Of a DNA stretch of 49,622 bases, positions 18,623 through 31,746 are shown in pieces. The stretch covers positions 1 to 49,622 of the forward strand of contig JAOXSG010000780.1 of the NCBI GenBank assembly GCA_025800105.1, given 5' to 3'. The position numbers and the translations under genes were made by a program. Every line of letters starts with the position of its first letter. The stretch's first letter is position 1. This DNA is from Cohaesibacter sp. GTDB taxonomy: Bacteria > Pseudomonadota > Alphaproteobacteria > Rhizobiales > Cohaesibacteraceae. The notes below the pieces were generated by a model. The model did no database searches, was not told where the DNA came from, and saw nothing but the letters and a program-made list of their open reading frames with translations.

Positions 18623-19456
18623 ATGAAAAAAGCCCCCCGTCATATATTGCCCGGTTTTGGTCTGACTCTTGGCATCAGCCTGTTCTTTGTCAGTCTGATC
18701 ATTCTGTTGCCCCTGTCAGGCCTGTTCTGGCAAATGGGGCAATTGGGCCTGTCCGATTATTGGCGCATTCTCTCAAGCGAACGAACATTGGCTGCTTTTC
18801 ATATCACCTTGTCAGCCGCAGCCATGGCCACATTATTCAATGCAAGTTTTGGCCTGCTGCTGGCCTGGGTTTTGGTGCGTTATAATTTCCGGGGCAAACG
18901 CATTCTCGATGCCTTGATTGACCTGCCATTCGCCCTGCCAACCGCTGTTGCCGGCATCGCGCTGGTCGCCCTTTATGACAAAAATGGCTGGATGGGCACA
19001 TTATTGGCGCAAGCCGATCTAAAAGTTGCCTATACATGGTGGGGCATTGCTCTGGCCATGACCTTCACCTCAGTGCCCTTTGGCGTCAGAACCGTGCAGC
19101 CAGTGATGGAAAGTCTGGATCTGGATGCAGAAGAAGCCGCCCAAACCCTTGGTGCCAAAGATTTTCAGATTTTCCGCACGATCGTCTTTCCCCAACTCTG
19201 GCCCAGCTTTATCACCGGTGCCTCGCTGGCATTTGCCCGCTCACTGGGAGAATTTGGTGCCGTCATTTTCATTGCAGGCAATATGCCCTTCAAAACCGAA
19301 ATCGCCTCCCTGCTGATCATGATCCGGCTGGAAGAATATGATTATCCCGCTGCCAGCGCCATTGCAGGCAGCCTTTTGCTTTTGGCACTTCTCGTCCTGA
19401 TCCTTGCCAATTTTGCCCAAATGCGCGCAAGCCGCCATCTCAAAAAAGGAGCCTGA
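18623..19456 (+). CDS. cysT: Sulfate ABC transporter permease CysT/CysU
   Basis: A 277-residue inner-membrane protein with about six transmembrane segments and the EAA loop DAEEAAQTLGAKDFQIFRTIVFP that contacts the ATPase. The start MKKAPRHILPGFGLTLGISL lines up, from memory, with the E. coli CysT N-terminus, so the ATG at 18623 is preferred over ATG 18584. It forms the membrane channel with CysW. cysW follows after 3 bases. Confidence 0.93.
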   Translation: MKKAPRHILPGFGLTLGISLFFVSLIILLPLSGLFWQMGQLGLSDYWRILSSERTLAAFHITLSAAAMATLFNASFGLLLAWVLVRYNFRGKRILDALIDLPFALPTAVAGIALVALYDKNGWMGTLLAQADLKVAYTWWGIALAMTFTSVPFGVRTVQPVMESLDLDAEEAAQTLGAKDFQIFRTIVFPQLWPSFITGASLAFARSLGEFGAVIFIAGNMPFKTEIASLLIMIRLEEYDYPAASAIAGSLLLLALLVLILANFAQMRASRHLKKGA

Positions 19457-19459
19457 TCA

Positions 19460-20329
19460 ATGACCAGACAACAGACGGCTCCTGCATCCCAAAGACCTCA
19501 CCCTGCAATAGCACGGCTAAAACGCCAAAGACGCAACAAACAGCGCGGCCTGATAGCCATTGCCCTGCTCTTTGCCTTCTTTGTGATGGGGCTTCCGGTG
19601 CTGGCCATTTTTGCCCGCGCCTTTCAGGAAGGTCTCGGCATCTATTGGGCCAACATCATCCATCCAGAAACATTGCACGCCATTGGCCTAACAGTGCTAA
19701 CCGCTTTGATTGTGCTTCCCATCAATCTGGTATTTGGCATTTGCGCCGCATGGGCCATCACCCGTTACACCTTTCCCGGCCGCCGGGCGCTGATCACAAT
19801 CATTGAATTGCCTTTTTCCATTTCCCCCATTGTCGCGGGCCTGTGTTATCTCCTGATTTATGGCGCAACAGGCCTTGTTGGCGAATGGCTGGATACCTAT
19901 GACATTCAATTAATGTTCAATCTGATTGGCATCATTCTGGTCTCGCTCTTTGTCACCTGCCCTTTTGTAGCCCGCGAATTGATCCCGCTGATGGAAATAA
20001 AGGGCCGCGATGAGGAAGAAGCCGCCCTCACCTTGGGGGCCAATGGCTGGCAGACCTTTCGCTACATCACTCTACCCAATATCAAATGGGCATTGCTCTA
20101 TGGAACCATTCTGGCCAATGCCCGTGTCATGGGGGAATTTGGGGCCGTCAGCGTTGTCTCTGGCAACATTCGTGGCGAAACCATGACTCTGCCTTTGCAG
20201 GTCCAGCTGCTATATGACGATTATAACGCAACAGGGGCTTTTGCCGCAGCAACCGTGCTGACCCTGATTGCCCTTCTGACCCTGATCGCGCGCTCTGTCA
20301 TCGAAAGCGCCCATCCCCACCATCACTGA
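19460..20329 (+). CDS. cysW: Sulfate ABC transporter permease CysW
   Basis: A 289-residue inner-membrane permease with about six membrane segments. Its EAA loop is RDEEEAALTLGANGWQTFRY and it contains the GEFGAVSVVSGNIRGETMTLPLQVQLLYDDYN segment characteristic of CysW. A basic N-terminus (RLKRQRRNKQRG) precedes the first segment, consistent with the inside-positive rule. It partners CysT. The C-terminus ends in a histidine-rich tail (HPHHH). Confidence 0.93.
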   Translation: MTRQQTAPASQRPHPAIARLKRQRRNKQRGLIAIALLFAFFVMGLPVLAIFARAFQEGLGIYWANIIHPETLHAIGLTVLTALIVLPINLVFGICAAWAITRYTFPGRRALITIIELPFSISPIVAGLCYLLIYGATGLVGEWLDTYDIQLMFNLIGIILVSLFVTCPFVARELIPLMEIKGRDEEEAALTLGANGWQTFRYITLPNIKWALLYGTILANARVMGEFGAVSVVSGNIRGETMTLPLQVQLLYDDYNATGAFAAATVLTLIALLTLIARSVIESAHPHHH

Positions 20330-20359
20330 TAGCATCGATCCAATATATGAGCGCATATC

Positions 20360-21112
20360 ATGACCCTGCATGTGAATGACATTTCCAAAAGTTACAGCAA
20401 CAATCCGGTTCTGGATCAGGTTCAATTGACCATCGAACCCGGCGAATTTATCGCCTTGCTTGGCCCCTCCGGCTCTGGCAAAACAACGCTTTTGCGCATC
20501 ATTGCAGGCCTGCAATTTGCCGATAGCGGCTCTCTTTGGTTTGACCAGATCGATATGACAGCGATGCAAGCAAGAGAGCGCCAGTTTGGCATGGTCTTTC
20601 AAAATTATGCCCTGTTCGAACATATGAGCGTCGCGGACAATGTCGCCTTTGGCTTGAAAATGCGCTCAGGAAAAACCCGTCCATCCAAAAAAGAGATTGC
20701 AAAAAGAGTAACTAATTTGCTGGAAATGGCAGAAATTTCCCATCTTGCTGACCGCTTCCCCTCACAATTGTCCGGCGGCCAACGCCAGCGTGTCGCTCTG
20801 ACCAGAGCCTTAGCCATTGAACCACGCCTACTCTTGCTGGATGAACCCTTCAGCGCTCTGGACACAAAGGTACGCAAAGGCCTTCGCAAATCCTTGCGGG
20901 ATTTACAACGTAACGTTGGCATTGCCGCTATTCTGGTCACCCATGATCAGGAAGAAGCACTGGAAATGGCGGATCGCATTGCGGTGATGAATGACGGACG
21001 GATTGAGCAATTTGATACAGCGACAAATTTGCTGCGAAACCCGGCAACCCCCTTTGTTGCAGATTTCCTTGAAGGCTTGAGCAATTATATGACTGAAGGA
21101 GCGGGCATTTAA
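20360..21112 (+). CDS. cysA: Sulfate ABC transporter ATPase, short form without TOBE domain
   Basis: A 250-residue ABC ATPase with Walker A GPSGSGKTT, Q-loop VFQNYALF, signature LSGGQRQRVALTRALA, Walker B LLLLDEPFSALD and switch VTHDQEEALEMAD. Enterobacterial CysA proteins are about 360 residues and carry a C-terminal TOBE/regulatory domain. This one ends soon after LLRNPATPFVADFLEGL, so that domain is absent. Operon position after sbp-cysT-cysW makes the sulfate role secure, and the ATPase core is complete. Confidence 0.92.
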   Translation: MTLHVNDISKSYSNNPVLDQVQLTIEPGEFIALLGPSGSGKTTLLRIIAGLQFADSGSLWFDQIDMTAMQARERQFGMVFQNYALFEHMSVADNVAFGLKMRSGKTRPSKKEIAKRVTNLLEMAEISHLADRFPSQLSGGQRQRVALTRALAIEPRLLLLDEPFSALDTKVRKGLRKSLRDLQRNVGIAAILVTHDQEEALEMADRIAVMNDGRIEQFDTATNLLRNPATPFVADFLEGLSNYMTEGAGI

Positions 21113-21184
21113 TCTCCAAAATGGCATCAAGCGATTCCACCAATGCTGTCCTTGCTCTAAATTGGCAAAACGAAACAAGAGAAA

Positions 21185-22618
21185 GTGATTCGTTTGTCAA
21201 ATCAGCCTGCCATCCTTGCAAATATCATGCATAAATCCGGCATAGCAATTTTGCTTGGCACGCTGATCACATTGCAGTCCGGCGCAAAAGCACCGGCCCA
21301 GCAAAATGAGCAAAACCTGACAGCCGGACAAGAGAGCGCTGCTCCCTTGCAAAGTGAAGCGGAACAAAAAGCCGCCCGCGCCCTAAAAGCGCGCCAAAAA
21401 GCACGACAAGACCAACAACAAGCCCTGCAAGAGCTGGAAGCCTCCATACAGCTCTCAAAAGACAAGCAGGCCGATTTACAAGAAGAAGTCGCCCGATTGC
21501 AAGGCGACAGACAAAGCCTTGCCAACACCTTGATTGAAACCGCAGAGCGCATCAAACAGCTGGAACGCTCGCTCAATGAAAGTGAAACCCGGCTCAAAAC
21601 CCTGTTTGAAGATGAAACAGCTTTGAAAGTCTCGCTCGCAGAACAACGCGATGCCCTATCCGGCATTCTGGCCGCCCTGCAACGCATTGGCCGCAATCCG
21701 CCACCGGCTTTGGCCATCAAACCAGCCGATGCACTGGACGCCGTACGCTCCGCCATATTGTTAAGCACTCTGGTGCCGGAAATTCGCATCGAAGCACAAG
21801 CGCTAGCCAGCCAATTGGAACAATTGGTAACCTTAAAAACCAAAATCGGTGAAGAAAAGCTGGCCTTACAGACGGGCCTTAACAAGCTCAATGAAGAACG
21901 ACGACGCCTTGATTTGCTGATCGCCCAAAAGCAAAAAGAAGAACAGAAAAACCGTCAGGCCATTGAAGATGAAAGCCAAAAAACCCAGCAACTGGCCTTG
22001 AAAGCCAAAAGCCTGACTGATCTGATCAGCAGCATGGAGCGCGAAATTGAAGCCGCCCGTCAGGCTGTGCGCGATGCCAAAGATGCCGAAAAGCAGGTCA
22101 TTGAGCAGGAAATCGCCACCAAAAAACAAAAAATAGCAGCCCTTAAAAATGCCGCCCGCCTTTCTCCTGCCATACCTTTTGATAAAATAAAGGGACTGCT
22201 TCGCCTGCCAGTCGAAGGCAGCCTGATCAAAAGCTATGGCAGCGCCAATGGATTTGGCGGAAAAACTGAGGGTCTGTCTTTGGCAACACGTCAAGGAGCT
22301 CAAGTGACCAGTCCAGCGGATGGCTGGGTGGTTTATTCAGGCCCCTTTCGCTCTTATGGCAAGCTCTTGATTATCAATGCCGGAGGCGGCTACCATATTT
22401 TGCTGGCAGGGCTTGAAAAGCTATCGGCAGAAGTGGGACAATTCATTCTGGCCAATGAGCCAATTGGCCAGATGCAACAAACAAAATTGGCACAATCGGA
22501 TATAGTGCAAGACAGCGCATCCAAACCCGTGCTTTATATGGAACTCAGAAAAGATGGTGTTGCGATTGATCCGGCACCATGGTGGACAGTAGCTTTAAAA
22601 GAAAAGGCAGACGGATGA
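21185..22618 (+). CDS. EnvC-like murein hydrolase activator (coiled coil plus degenerate LytM domain)
   Basis: A protein of up to 477 residues. A hydrophobic signal segment (MHKSGIAILLGTLITL, from an internal ATG at 21227) suggests export; the GTG at 21185 would add 14 residues and the true start is uncertain. A very long Gln/Lys/Glu-rich coiled coil follows (about 45-325). The C-terminal M23/LytM-like domain has LRLPVEGSLIKSYGS, PADGWVVYSGPFRSYGKLLII and GGYHILLAGL, but it lacks the zinc histidine expected near KTEGLSLAT. It is thus a non-catalytic activator of amidases, as in EnvC. Its stop overlaps the ctpA ATG, and that pairing is common in Alphaproteobacteria. Confidence 0.88.
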   Translation: MIRLSNQPAILANIMHKSGIAILLGTLITLQSGAKAPAQQNEQNLTAGQESAAPLQSEAEQKAARALKARQKARQDQQQALQELEASIQLSKDKQADLQEEVARLQGDRQSLANTLIETAERIKQLERSLNESETRLKTLFEDETALKVSLAEQRDALSGILAALQRIGRNPPPALAIKPADALDAVRSAILLSTLVPEIRIEAQALASQLEQLVTLKTKIGEEKLALQTGLNKLNEERRRLDLLIAQKQKEEQKNRQAIEDESQKTQQLALKAKSLTDLISSMEREIEAARQAVRDAKDAEKQVIEQEIATKKQKIAALKNAARLSPAIPFDKIKGLLRLPVEGSLIKSYGSANGFGGKTEGLSLATRQGAQVTSPADGWVVYSGPFRSYGKLLIINAGGGYHILLAGLEKLSAEVGQFILANEPIGQMQQTKLAQSDIVQDSASKPVLYMELRKDGVAIDPAPWWTVALKEKADG

Positions 22619-24033
22619 TTCGTAAAATCTCCCTATTGCTATGTGGCGTCGTGGTTGGTGCCGGCTTGTCATCAACCTTCACTTACGCACCATGGACCAG
22701 CGCAGACCTCACAATTGGCAATGCCAAAGCCGCCACATCCGATACGTTCCGCCATATCAACCTGTTTGGCGATGTGTTTGAGCGGGTCCGCAAGGAATAT
22801 GTCGAACAGCCAACTGACAAGGATCTGATTGCAGCCGCCCTCAATGGCATGCTCACCTCTCTTGACCCCCATTCCAGCTACCTGTCCCCGGAAAGCTTTG
22901 AGGAAATGGCGGTGGAGACCTCTGGCGAATTTGGCGGTCTGGGCATTCAGGTCACCATGGAAAATGGCCTTGTCAAAGTCATCTCGCCCATTGATGACAC
23001 ACCAGCTCACGCCGCAGGCATTCTGGCAGACGACATCATCACCCATCTCGATGACGAGGCAGTCCGAGGCCTCAATCTAACCGAAGCCGTTGACAGAATG
23101 CGCGGCAAGGTTGGCACAAACATCACCCTGACCATTGTGCGCAAGGATGTTGAGAAGCCCATCAAGGTGGATATCACCCGCGAAATTATCAAAATTTCCT
23201 CTGTACGCTCCAAAGCATTGGACGATATCGCCTATATCCGTATCACCCAATTCAATGGTCAGGCATTTGATGGCCTAAAAAAAGCCATTGCCAAACTGGA
23301 AAAGGAAATCGGATCCAACAAGCTCAAAGGCTTCATTTTGGATCTGCGCTCCAATCCCGGCGGACAATTGGATCAATCCATCGCCATTTCTGACACCTTC
23401 CTTGATCAGGGCGAGATTGTCTCCACCCGTGGCCGCAACAAGGACGAGGTCAAACGCTATTATGCCCGTGCAGGCGATCTGACCAAAGGTCTTCCGGTGG
23501 TTGTTTTGATCAATGGTGGCTCGGCCTCTGCCTCAGAAATTGTCGCAGGTGCCCTGTCCGATCACAATCGCGCAACCCTGATTGGCTCCAAATCCTTTGG
23601 CAAAGGCTCGGTGCAAACCATCATTCCACTGGGCAACAATGGTGCAATCCGTCTGACCACGGCACGCTATTATACCCCATCAGGCACCTCCATTCAGGCC
23701 AAAGGCATTGTGCCGGATATTTTCATCAAGCAGGAATTGCCCGATGATCTGAAAGACCGCTTCCCGCAAGAATCCCAGACGGAAGCAAAATTGCGCGGTC
23801 ATCTGGAAAATACCGACAAACAAACAGGCACAGCCTCGGACAGCGAACCAAAGGCCGAAGCAGAACCTGATTTGAGCGACGAAGAAAAAGCCCAAAAGGC
23901 ACGCGAGGCCTATTCGCCTTCTTACGTGCCGTCCGAAGAAGACAAGGACACCCAGCTTCAATATGCCTTGAAACTGATGCGCGGAGAGGAGAGCAATGCT
24001 GCCTTTCCTGCAACTCAGTCAAACGCACAATAA
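22615..24033 (+). CDS. ctpA: Carboxy-terminal processing protease (S41 family)
   Basis: A 472-residue periplasmic protease. It has an N-terminal membrane or signal segment (LLLCGVVVGAGLSSTF), a TSLDPHSSYLSPESF segment, a PDZ domain (about 95-170, GGLGIQVTMENGLVKV) and a serine protease domain. The catalytic Ser lies in NGGSASASEIVAGAL and the Lys in GSKSFGKGSVQT. It trims or degrades periplasmic and envelope proteins, often hydrolases or lipoproteins. The ATG at 22615 overlaps the upstream TGA. The tail after about residue 385 is acidic and low-complexity. Confidence 0.94.
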   Translation: MIRKISLLLCGVVVGAGLSSTFTYAPWTSADLTIGNAKAATSDTFRHINLFGDVFERVRKEYVEQPTDKDLIAAALNGMLTSLDPHSSYLSPESFEEMAVETSGEFGGLGIQVTMENGLVKVISPIDDTPAHAAGILADDIITHLDDEAVRGLNLTEAVDRMRGKVGTNITLTIVRKDVEKPIKVDITREIIKISSVRSKALDDIAYIRITQFNGQAFDGLKKAIAKLEKEIGSNKLKGFILDLRSNPGGQLDQSIAISDTFLDQGEIVSTRGRNKDEVKRYYARAGDLTKGLPVVVLINGGSASASEIVAGALSDHNRATLIGSKSFGKGSVQTIIPLGNNGAIRLTTARYYTPSGTSIQAKGIVPDIFIKQELPDDLKDRFPQESQTEAKLRGHLENTDKQTGTASDSEPKAEAEPDLSDEEKAQKAREAYSPSYVPSEEDKDTQLQYALKLMRGEESNAAFPATQSNAQ

Positions 24034-24043
24034 GCAATAGCAA

Positions 24044-24070
24044 GCGGGCAGAAACATCTGCCCGCCTTTT
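24044..24070 (+). terminator. Intrinsic terminator after ctpA
   Basis: A perfect 9-bp stem pairs GCGGGCAGA (24044-24052) with TCTGCCCGC (24057-24065) around an AACA loop, followed by TTTT. It lies 24 bases before the next gene and so separates or attenuates the downstream pair. Confidence 0.85.
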
Positions 24071-24093
24071 ACGCAAGAAGGACACAGATCATC

Positions 24094-25212
24094 ATGGCGG
24101 CAAATGATCTGAAACAGCCCTTGGGCCAAACACAGGCAGGACAAGCACAAAAAAGCCCTCTGCTGACAGCAAAGCGCTTCATGATTGCATCCTTGTCTTT
24201 GTTCCTGATCCTTATTCTTGGTCTGATCGCTTGGCTTGTCTTCACAGATACGCCAAATGGCGGCTATCCCATGAAAGTGGTTGCCCTGTCAGAAACGACA
24301 GGCGCACAAACCATGATTGGCATCGATGGCATCCGCCCCGGCATCAAACCCGGCGTCCCGGAAGCCTTGAGCAGTGCGGTCCGCCGTCCGCCATCGTCCG
24401 ACAATGACACCATGGGCAATCAAAATGGTGCAGATATCAAAATCCTTGATCCATCTGACCCAAGCCTGAACAATCCTGCCGGTTTTTCTGACAAGGCTTT
24501 TGACAAATATGCCCGTCAGGTCAACAGCGAAGCCATTGCAGGCCTGCCAAAAATTGCCATCATTGTCGATGGTCTGGGACTGTCCCAAACCACCACCCAA
24601 GAAGCCCTGAGCTTGCTGCCCCCTGACATTTCCCTTGCCTTTGCCCCCTATGGCAATGGTCTGGATCGCTGGACACGCCGGGCCAGAACCCAAGGCCACG
24701 AATTATTGTTGCAAGTGCCGATGGAGCCCTTTGACTATCCCAACAATGATCCCGGCCCCCATACCCTGCTTACCTCTGCGACAGGAGAGAAAAACAGAGA
24801 AAATCTCGATTGGTTGCTCTCACGCTTTGACGCCTATATCGGCATCATGAATTATATGGGCGCACGCTTCACAGCCGATGAATTGTCCGGCGGGGATCTG
24901 GTCAGGGAATTGTCTGATCGCGGTCTGGCCTATATTGACAATGGCGCCTCTGGCCGCAGCCGCATGAATGACATAGCCAGCAGTCAGAATGTCCCCAATT
25001 TGCGCGCTGATTACATCATCGACGCCCGTGGCCGCAGTCAGGATATCGAAACCCGTCTGACACAATTGGAAACACTGGCACAGGAAAAAGGCAAAGCCTT
25101 GGGCATCGCAACAGCCTTTCCGATCTCAGTGCGCACCATTGCCACATGGACACAAAATTTGCGCCAAAGAGGCTTTGCCCTCGTACCGGTCACAACCCTT
25201 TTGAAAGAATAA
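24094..25212 (+). CDS. Divergent polysaccharide deacetylase family protein (YibQ/DUF610 type)
   Basis: A 372-residue protein with one transmembrane helix near the N-terminus (about residues 29-51, FMIASLSLFLILILGLIAWL), so it is probably anchored with a periplasmic domain. After a Pro/Asp-rich linker (about 70-145) comes the catalytic-type domain: KIAIIVDGLGLS, ISLAFAPYGNGLDRW, GHELLLQVPMEP, MNYMGARFTAD. This is the divergent polysaccharide deacetylase family usually found next to envC and ctpA. The enzyme activity is not established for the family; a role in cell-wall handling is inferred. The rppH ATG follows 4 bases after its stop. Confidence 0.87.
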   Translation: MAANDLKQPLGQTQAGQAQKSPLLTAKRFMIASLSLFLILILGLIAWLVFTDTPNGGYPMKVVALSETTGAQTMIGIDGIRPGIKPGVPEALSSAVRRPPSSDNDTMGNQNGADIKILDPSDPSLNNPAGFSDKAFDKYARQVNSEAIAGLPKIAIIVDGLGLSQTTTQEALSLLPPDISLAFAPYGNGLDRWTRRARTQGHELLLQVPMEPFDYPNNDPGPHTLLTSATGEKNRENLDWLLSRFDAYIGIMNYMGARFTADELSGGDLVRELSDRGLAYIDNGASGRSRMNDIASSQNVPNLRADYIIDARGRSQDIETRLTQLETLAQEKGKALGIATAFPISVRTIATWTQNLRQRGFALVPVTTLLKE

Positions 25213-25216
25213 GACT

Positions 25217-25717
25217 ATGATAAAGCGCGAGGATCTTCCCTATCGCGATTGCGTTGGCATTTGCGTCATCAACAAAGACAACAAAGTCTGGATCGGCAAT
25301 CGCGTCGGTTCCACAGAATTGTCAACCAGCACCTATACATGGCAAATGCCACAAGGGGGCATCGACAAGGGAGAAGAGCCGCTCATCGCCGCCAAACGCG
25401 AATTGTTTGAAGAAACCAGCATCCACACAATCAGCCTGCTCAAGGAAGCTGAGGACTGGTTCCATTATGATTTGCCAGACGATTTGATCGGCATAGGCCT
25501 GAAAGGCAAATTCCGCGGCCAGCGCCAACGCTGGTTTGCTTTCCGTTTTGATGGCAAGGATGAGGAAATCAACATCCTCAATCCCGGTGATGGCAATCAG
25601 CATCAGGAATTTGAAGACTGGCGCTGGGCAGAGTTAAGCGAAGTCCCAGAGCTGATTGTTCCCTTCAAACGAGATGTCTATCAGCAAGTCGTCAAAACCT
25701 TTAAAGAATTGATATAA
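25217..25717 (+). CDS. rppH: RNA pyrophosphohydrolase (Nudix)
   Basis: A 166-residue Nudix hydrolase. The Nudix box is GGIDKGEEPLIAAKRELFEET (about residues 47-67, matching GX5EX7REUXEEXGU apart from the last positions). YRDCVGICVINKDNKVWIGNR precedes it, and RWFAFRFDGKD and FEDWRWAELSEVPELIVPFKRDVY follow. It removes pyrophosphate from the 5' end of mRNAs and so starts their decay. Length is normal. The gene is convergent with the disrupted RES gene, 12 bases away. Confidence 0.95.
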   Translation: MIKREDLPYRDCVGICVINKDNKVWIGNRVGSTELSTSTYTWQMPQGGIDKGEEPLIAAKRELFEETSIHTISLLKEAEDWFHYDLPDDLIGIGLKGKFRGQRQRWFAFRFDGKDEEINILNPGDGNQHQEFEDWRWAELSEVPELIVPFKRDVYQQVVKTFKELI

Positions 25718-26100
25718 AGAAAAATTTTATCACCGATAGTCAAGACCAAGTCTGATTTCCTTGGGCTTGCCAACCGCTCTGACCTGTGGCTTATTCTCTC
25801 TATTCCAATGAAAAAGAGTGATATGCCACAGCCCCGGTCTACGGCGTGAAGGATCAATCAATCCATCATATCCAAGATCACGGATCATATCCGCAGCACG
25901 CCATGATGCAGGCTCTTGCCCAGCCTTCAAAGCACCCAACCAGGGTTGAGACGCCAGAGCATGGAGATCTTTTGCTTTGTCAGCGCGTAAATCCAGCAAT
26001 CTACAAAGCGAAACATCAAACGTCATCAACAAACGATTTCTTGTCTCTTCCTTCACATATTGCCCTATCGCCACACATGCGCTTTCCTCATTGGGGCTTA

Positions 26101-26131
26101 GGCTCAGGACTCATTAATTTAGTCTATTCTG
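26101..26131 (+). repeat. Left terminal inverted repeat of the MITE
   Basis: 31 bases from GGCTCAGGAC to ATTCTG. It differs from the other end at positions 11, 21, 23 and 25. Confidence 0.85.
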
Positions 26132-26332
26132 TTTATCTTGAAGTATTCAGATAGAAGAACCAAGAGCAAAATAAGGGTGGTTCCCTTTTTGCAGCTCTTG
26201 GTTCGATAGATGGGTACTTCAAGACAAACCCGAAGGGCGAGGCATTTTTGCGCAATGACTACGTCGTAAAATCTTGAAAATGAACCACATTGCCACGATT
26301 TTCCTTCTTGTCCTTACGCAAAACTGCTCTCG

Positions 26333-26363
26333 CAGAATGGGCCAAATTAATGGGTCCTGAGCC
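26333..26363 (-). repeat. Right terminal inverted repeat of the MITE
   Basis: 31 bases from CAGAATGGGC to CCTGAGCC, the inverted partner of 26101-26131. Confidence 0.85.
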
Positions 26364-26566
26364 TAGATAAAGCGCATCCTGACCAGCACGATTAAACCGA
26401 GCAGCAGGCCGTGAAGAAAGCCCTTGCGCAAGCATAATGTCGGCATCACCGGGCATGATGATTTTGACAAAAGAGCCTTTAAGACAAATCGCCATATCAT
26501 CTTTTTCACTCACAACCACTTTTTACACCTCCCCTCAAAAAGAGACAGAAAAGAAAAATAGCCAAC

Positions 26567-26603
26567 AAAAAAGCCGCGAGACAGACTGTCTCGCGGCTTT
26601 TGA
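26567..26603 (-). terminator. Intrinsic terminator of the atp operon
   Basis: AAGCCGCGAGAC (26571-26582) pairs with GTCTCGCGGCTT (26588-26599) around a 5-base loop. AAAA lies on the left (a T-run for minus-strand transcripts) and TTTT on the right, so it works for atpHAGDC and may act in both directions. Confidence 0.85.
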
Positions 26604-26626
26604 TGTTTTGACGTTTGCAAGGGCAA

Positions 26627-27028
26627 TCAGGAGATTGCCGCTTGCAGATTTTTCAAACGCCCTAGCCGGATTTCGGCCTCATTCTTGGTGTCGTCATCTT
26701 TGGCATCAAGGACATCTTCTTCCGCGTCTTTGATCATCTGGGCAATTTGCTCAGCATCCAGATCTTCAACCGGAACAGCCTGTTCTGCCAATAGTTTCAA
26801 ACCAGATTCTGCCACATCAGCGAAACCGCCGCGGACATAGATGTCACGCTGGGTGCCATCAGCCAGTTCAACATTCAGAACACCGGGAGAAATAGAGGCA
26901 ACCACCGGCGCGTGATCTTTCAATACGGTAAAGAAACCGTCCTTACCTGGAACCAGAACAGAGTTGCAAGGCTCAGAGAGCACCAGCCGCTCTGGCGATA
27001 CAAGTTCAAAGTCGAAAGCCTCGGCCAT
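26627..27028 (-). CDS. atpC: ATP synthase F1 epsilon subunit
   Basis: A 133-residue protein with the epsilon beta-sandwich (DFELVSPERLVLSEPCNSVLVPGKDGFFTVLKDHAPVVASISPG, VYVRGGFADV-like segment) and a C-terminal helical part (LDAEQIAQMIKDAEEDVLDAKDD). Epsilon links gamma to the c-ring and regulates hydrolysis. It is the last gene of the minus-strand operon, 42 bases after atpD and followed by a terminator. Confidence 0.96.
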   Translation of the reverse strand: MAEAFDFELVSPERLVLSEPCNSVLVPGKDGFFTVLKDHAPVVASISPGVLNVELADGTQRDIYVRGGFADVAESGLKLLAEQAVPVEDLDAEQIAQMIKDAEEDVLDAKDDDTKNEAEIRLGRLKNLQAAIS

Positions 27029-27070
27029 GATAGATACCTACTCCCAATCGGGTGTTGAGGAGCGGCTAAA

Positions 27071-29409
<2,339 letters not shown>

Positions 29410-29441
29410 AATAGCCTCCGTTCCCCGCCAGTCTCAGGCCT

Positions 29442-31549
<2,108 letters not shown>

Positions 31550-31746
31550 TGGGAAAACACAAAAGTCTGTCAAAAGCTGCAAAACAGCTTCAACCAGACC
31601 TTCCGTCTCATCTGCCAAGGGGCATAAAACCCCTAAAACCGCGCTTCGTCTAGCACATGCCATGAGCGGGCGCAATATCAGCATGAGCGCCATAAGTCGT
31701 AATTTGCGTTTCTAATGCAAAAGACTGAGAAAAGAAGGCCACTTTT

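Larger units (their letters stand above)
26101..26363. mobile_element. 263-bp MITE with 31-bp terminal inverted repeats and TA duplication
   Basis: The left end begins GGCTCAGGACTCATTAATTT (26101) and the right end, read inward, GGCTCAGGACCCATTAATTT (26363 down to 26333). 27 of 31 end positions match. TA flanks both ends (26099-26100 and 26364-26365). The interior has nested inverted repeats: TCTTGAAGTA (26136-26145) with TACTTCAAGA (26215-26224), GAACCAAGAGC (26157-26167) with GCTCTTGGTTC (26194-26204), and a small AAGGG/CCCTT hairpin at the centre. It encodes no transposase. TA duplication fits an IS630/Tc1-mariner or IS427-group IS5 parent. Confidence 0.85.
25730..26519 (-). pseudogene. 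RES-domain toxin (NAD+-consuming) gene disrupted by a MITE
   Basis: The N-terminal part (26519-26364, GTG start with GGAGG upstream) ends in ARFNRAGQDALYL. The C-terminal part (26098-25730) begins SPNEESACVAIGQY and continues LLMTFDVSLCRLLDL, ASWRAADMIRDLGYDGLIDPS and RRPGLWHITLFHW. Joining them at the TA target gives an uninterrupted 174-residue protein, GQDALYLSPNEESACVA, with RES hallmarks (RFN, LYLS, the WRAAD...GYDGL region). RES proteins are NAD+ phosphorylase/glycohydrolase toxins usually paired with a Xre/DUF2384 antitoxin; no such gene is beside it. The upstream side is occupied by the atp terminator. The insertion should inactivate it. Confidence 0.85.

Noticed and set aside
25730..26074. 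Complete short RES protein starting at GTG 26074
   Set aside because: It would lack the N-terminal RFN...LYLS region needed for the fold. The upstream half sits beyond the MITE.
26259..26519. Intact 86-residue gene in the MITE area
   Set aside because: Its first 52 codons are the start of the RES gene, and the rest reads into the MITE. It is a by-product of the insertion.
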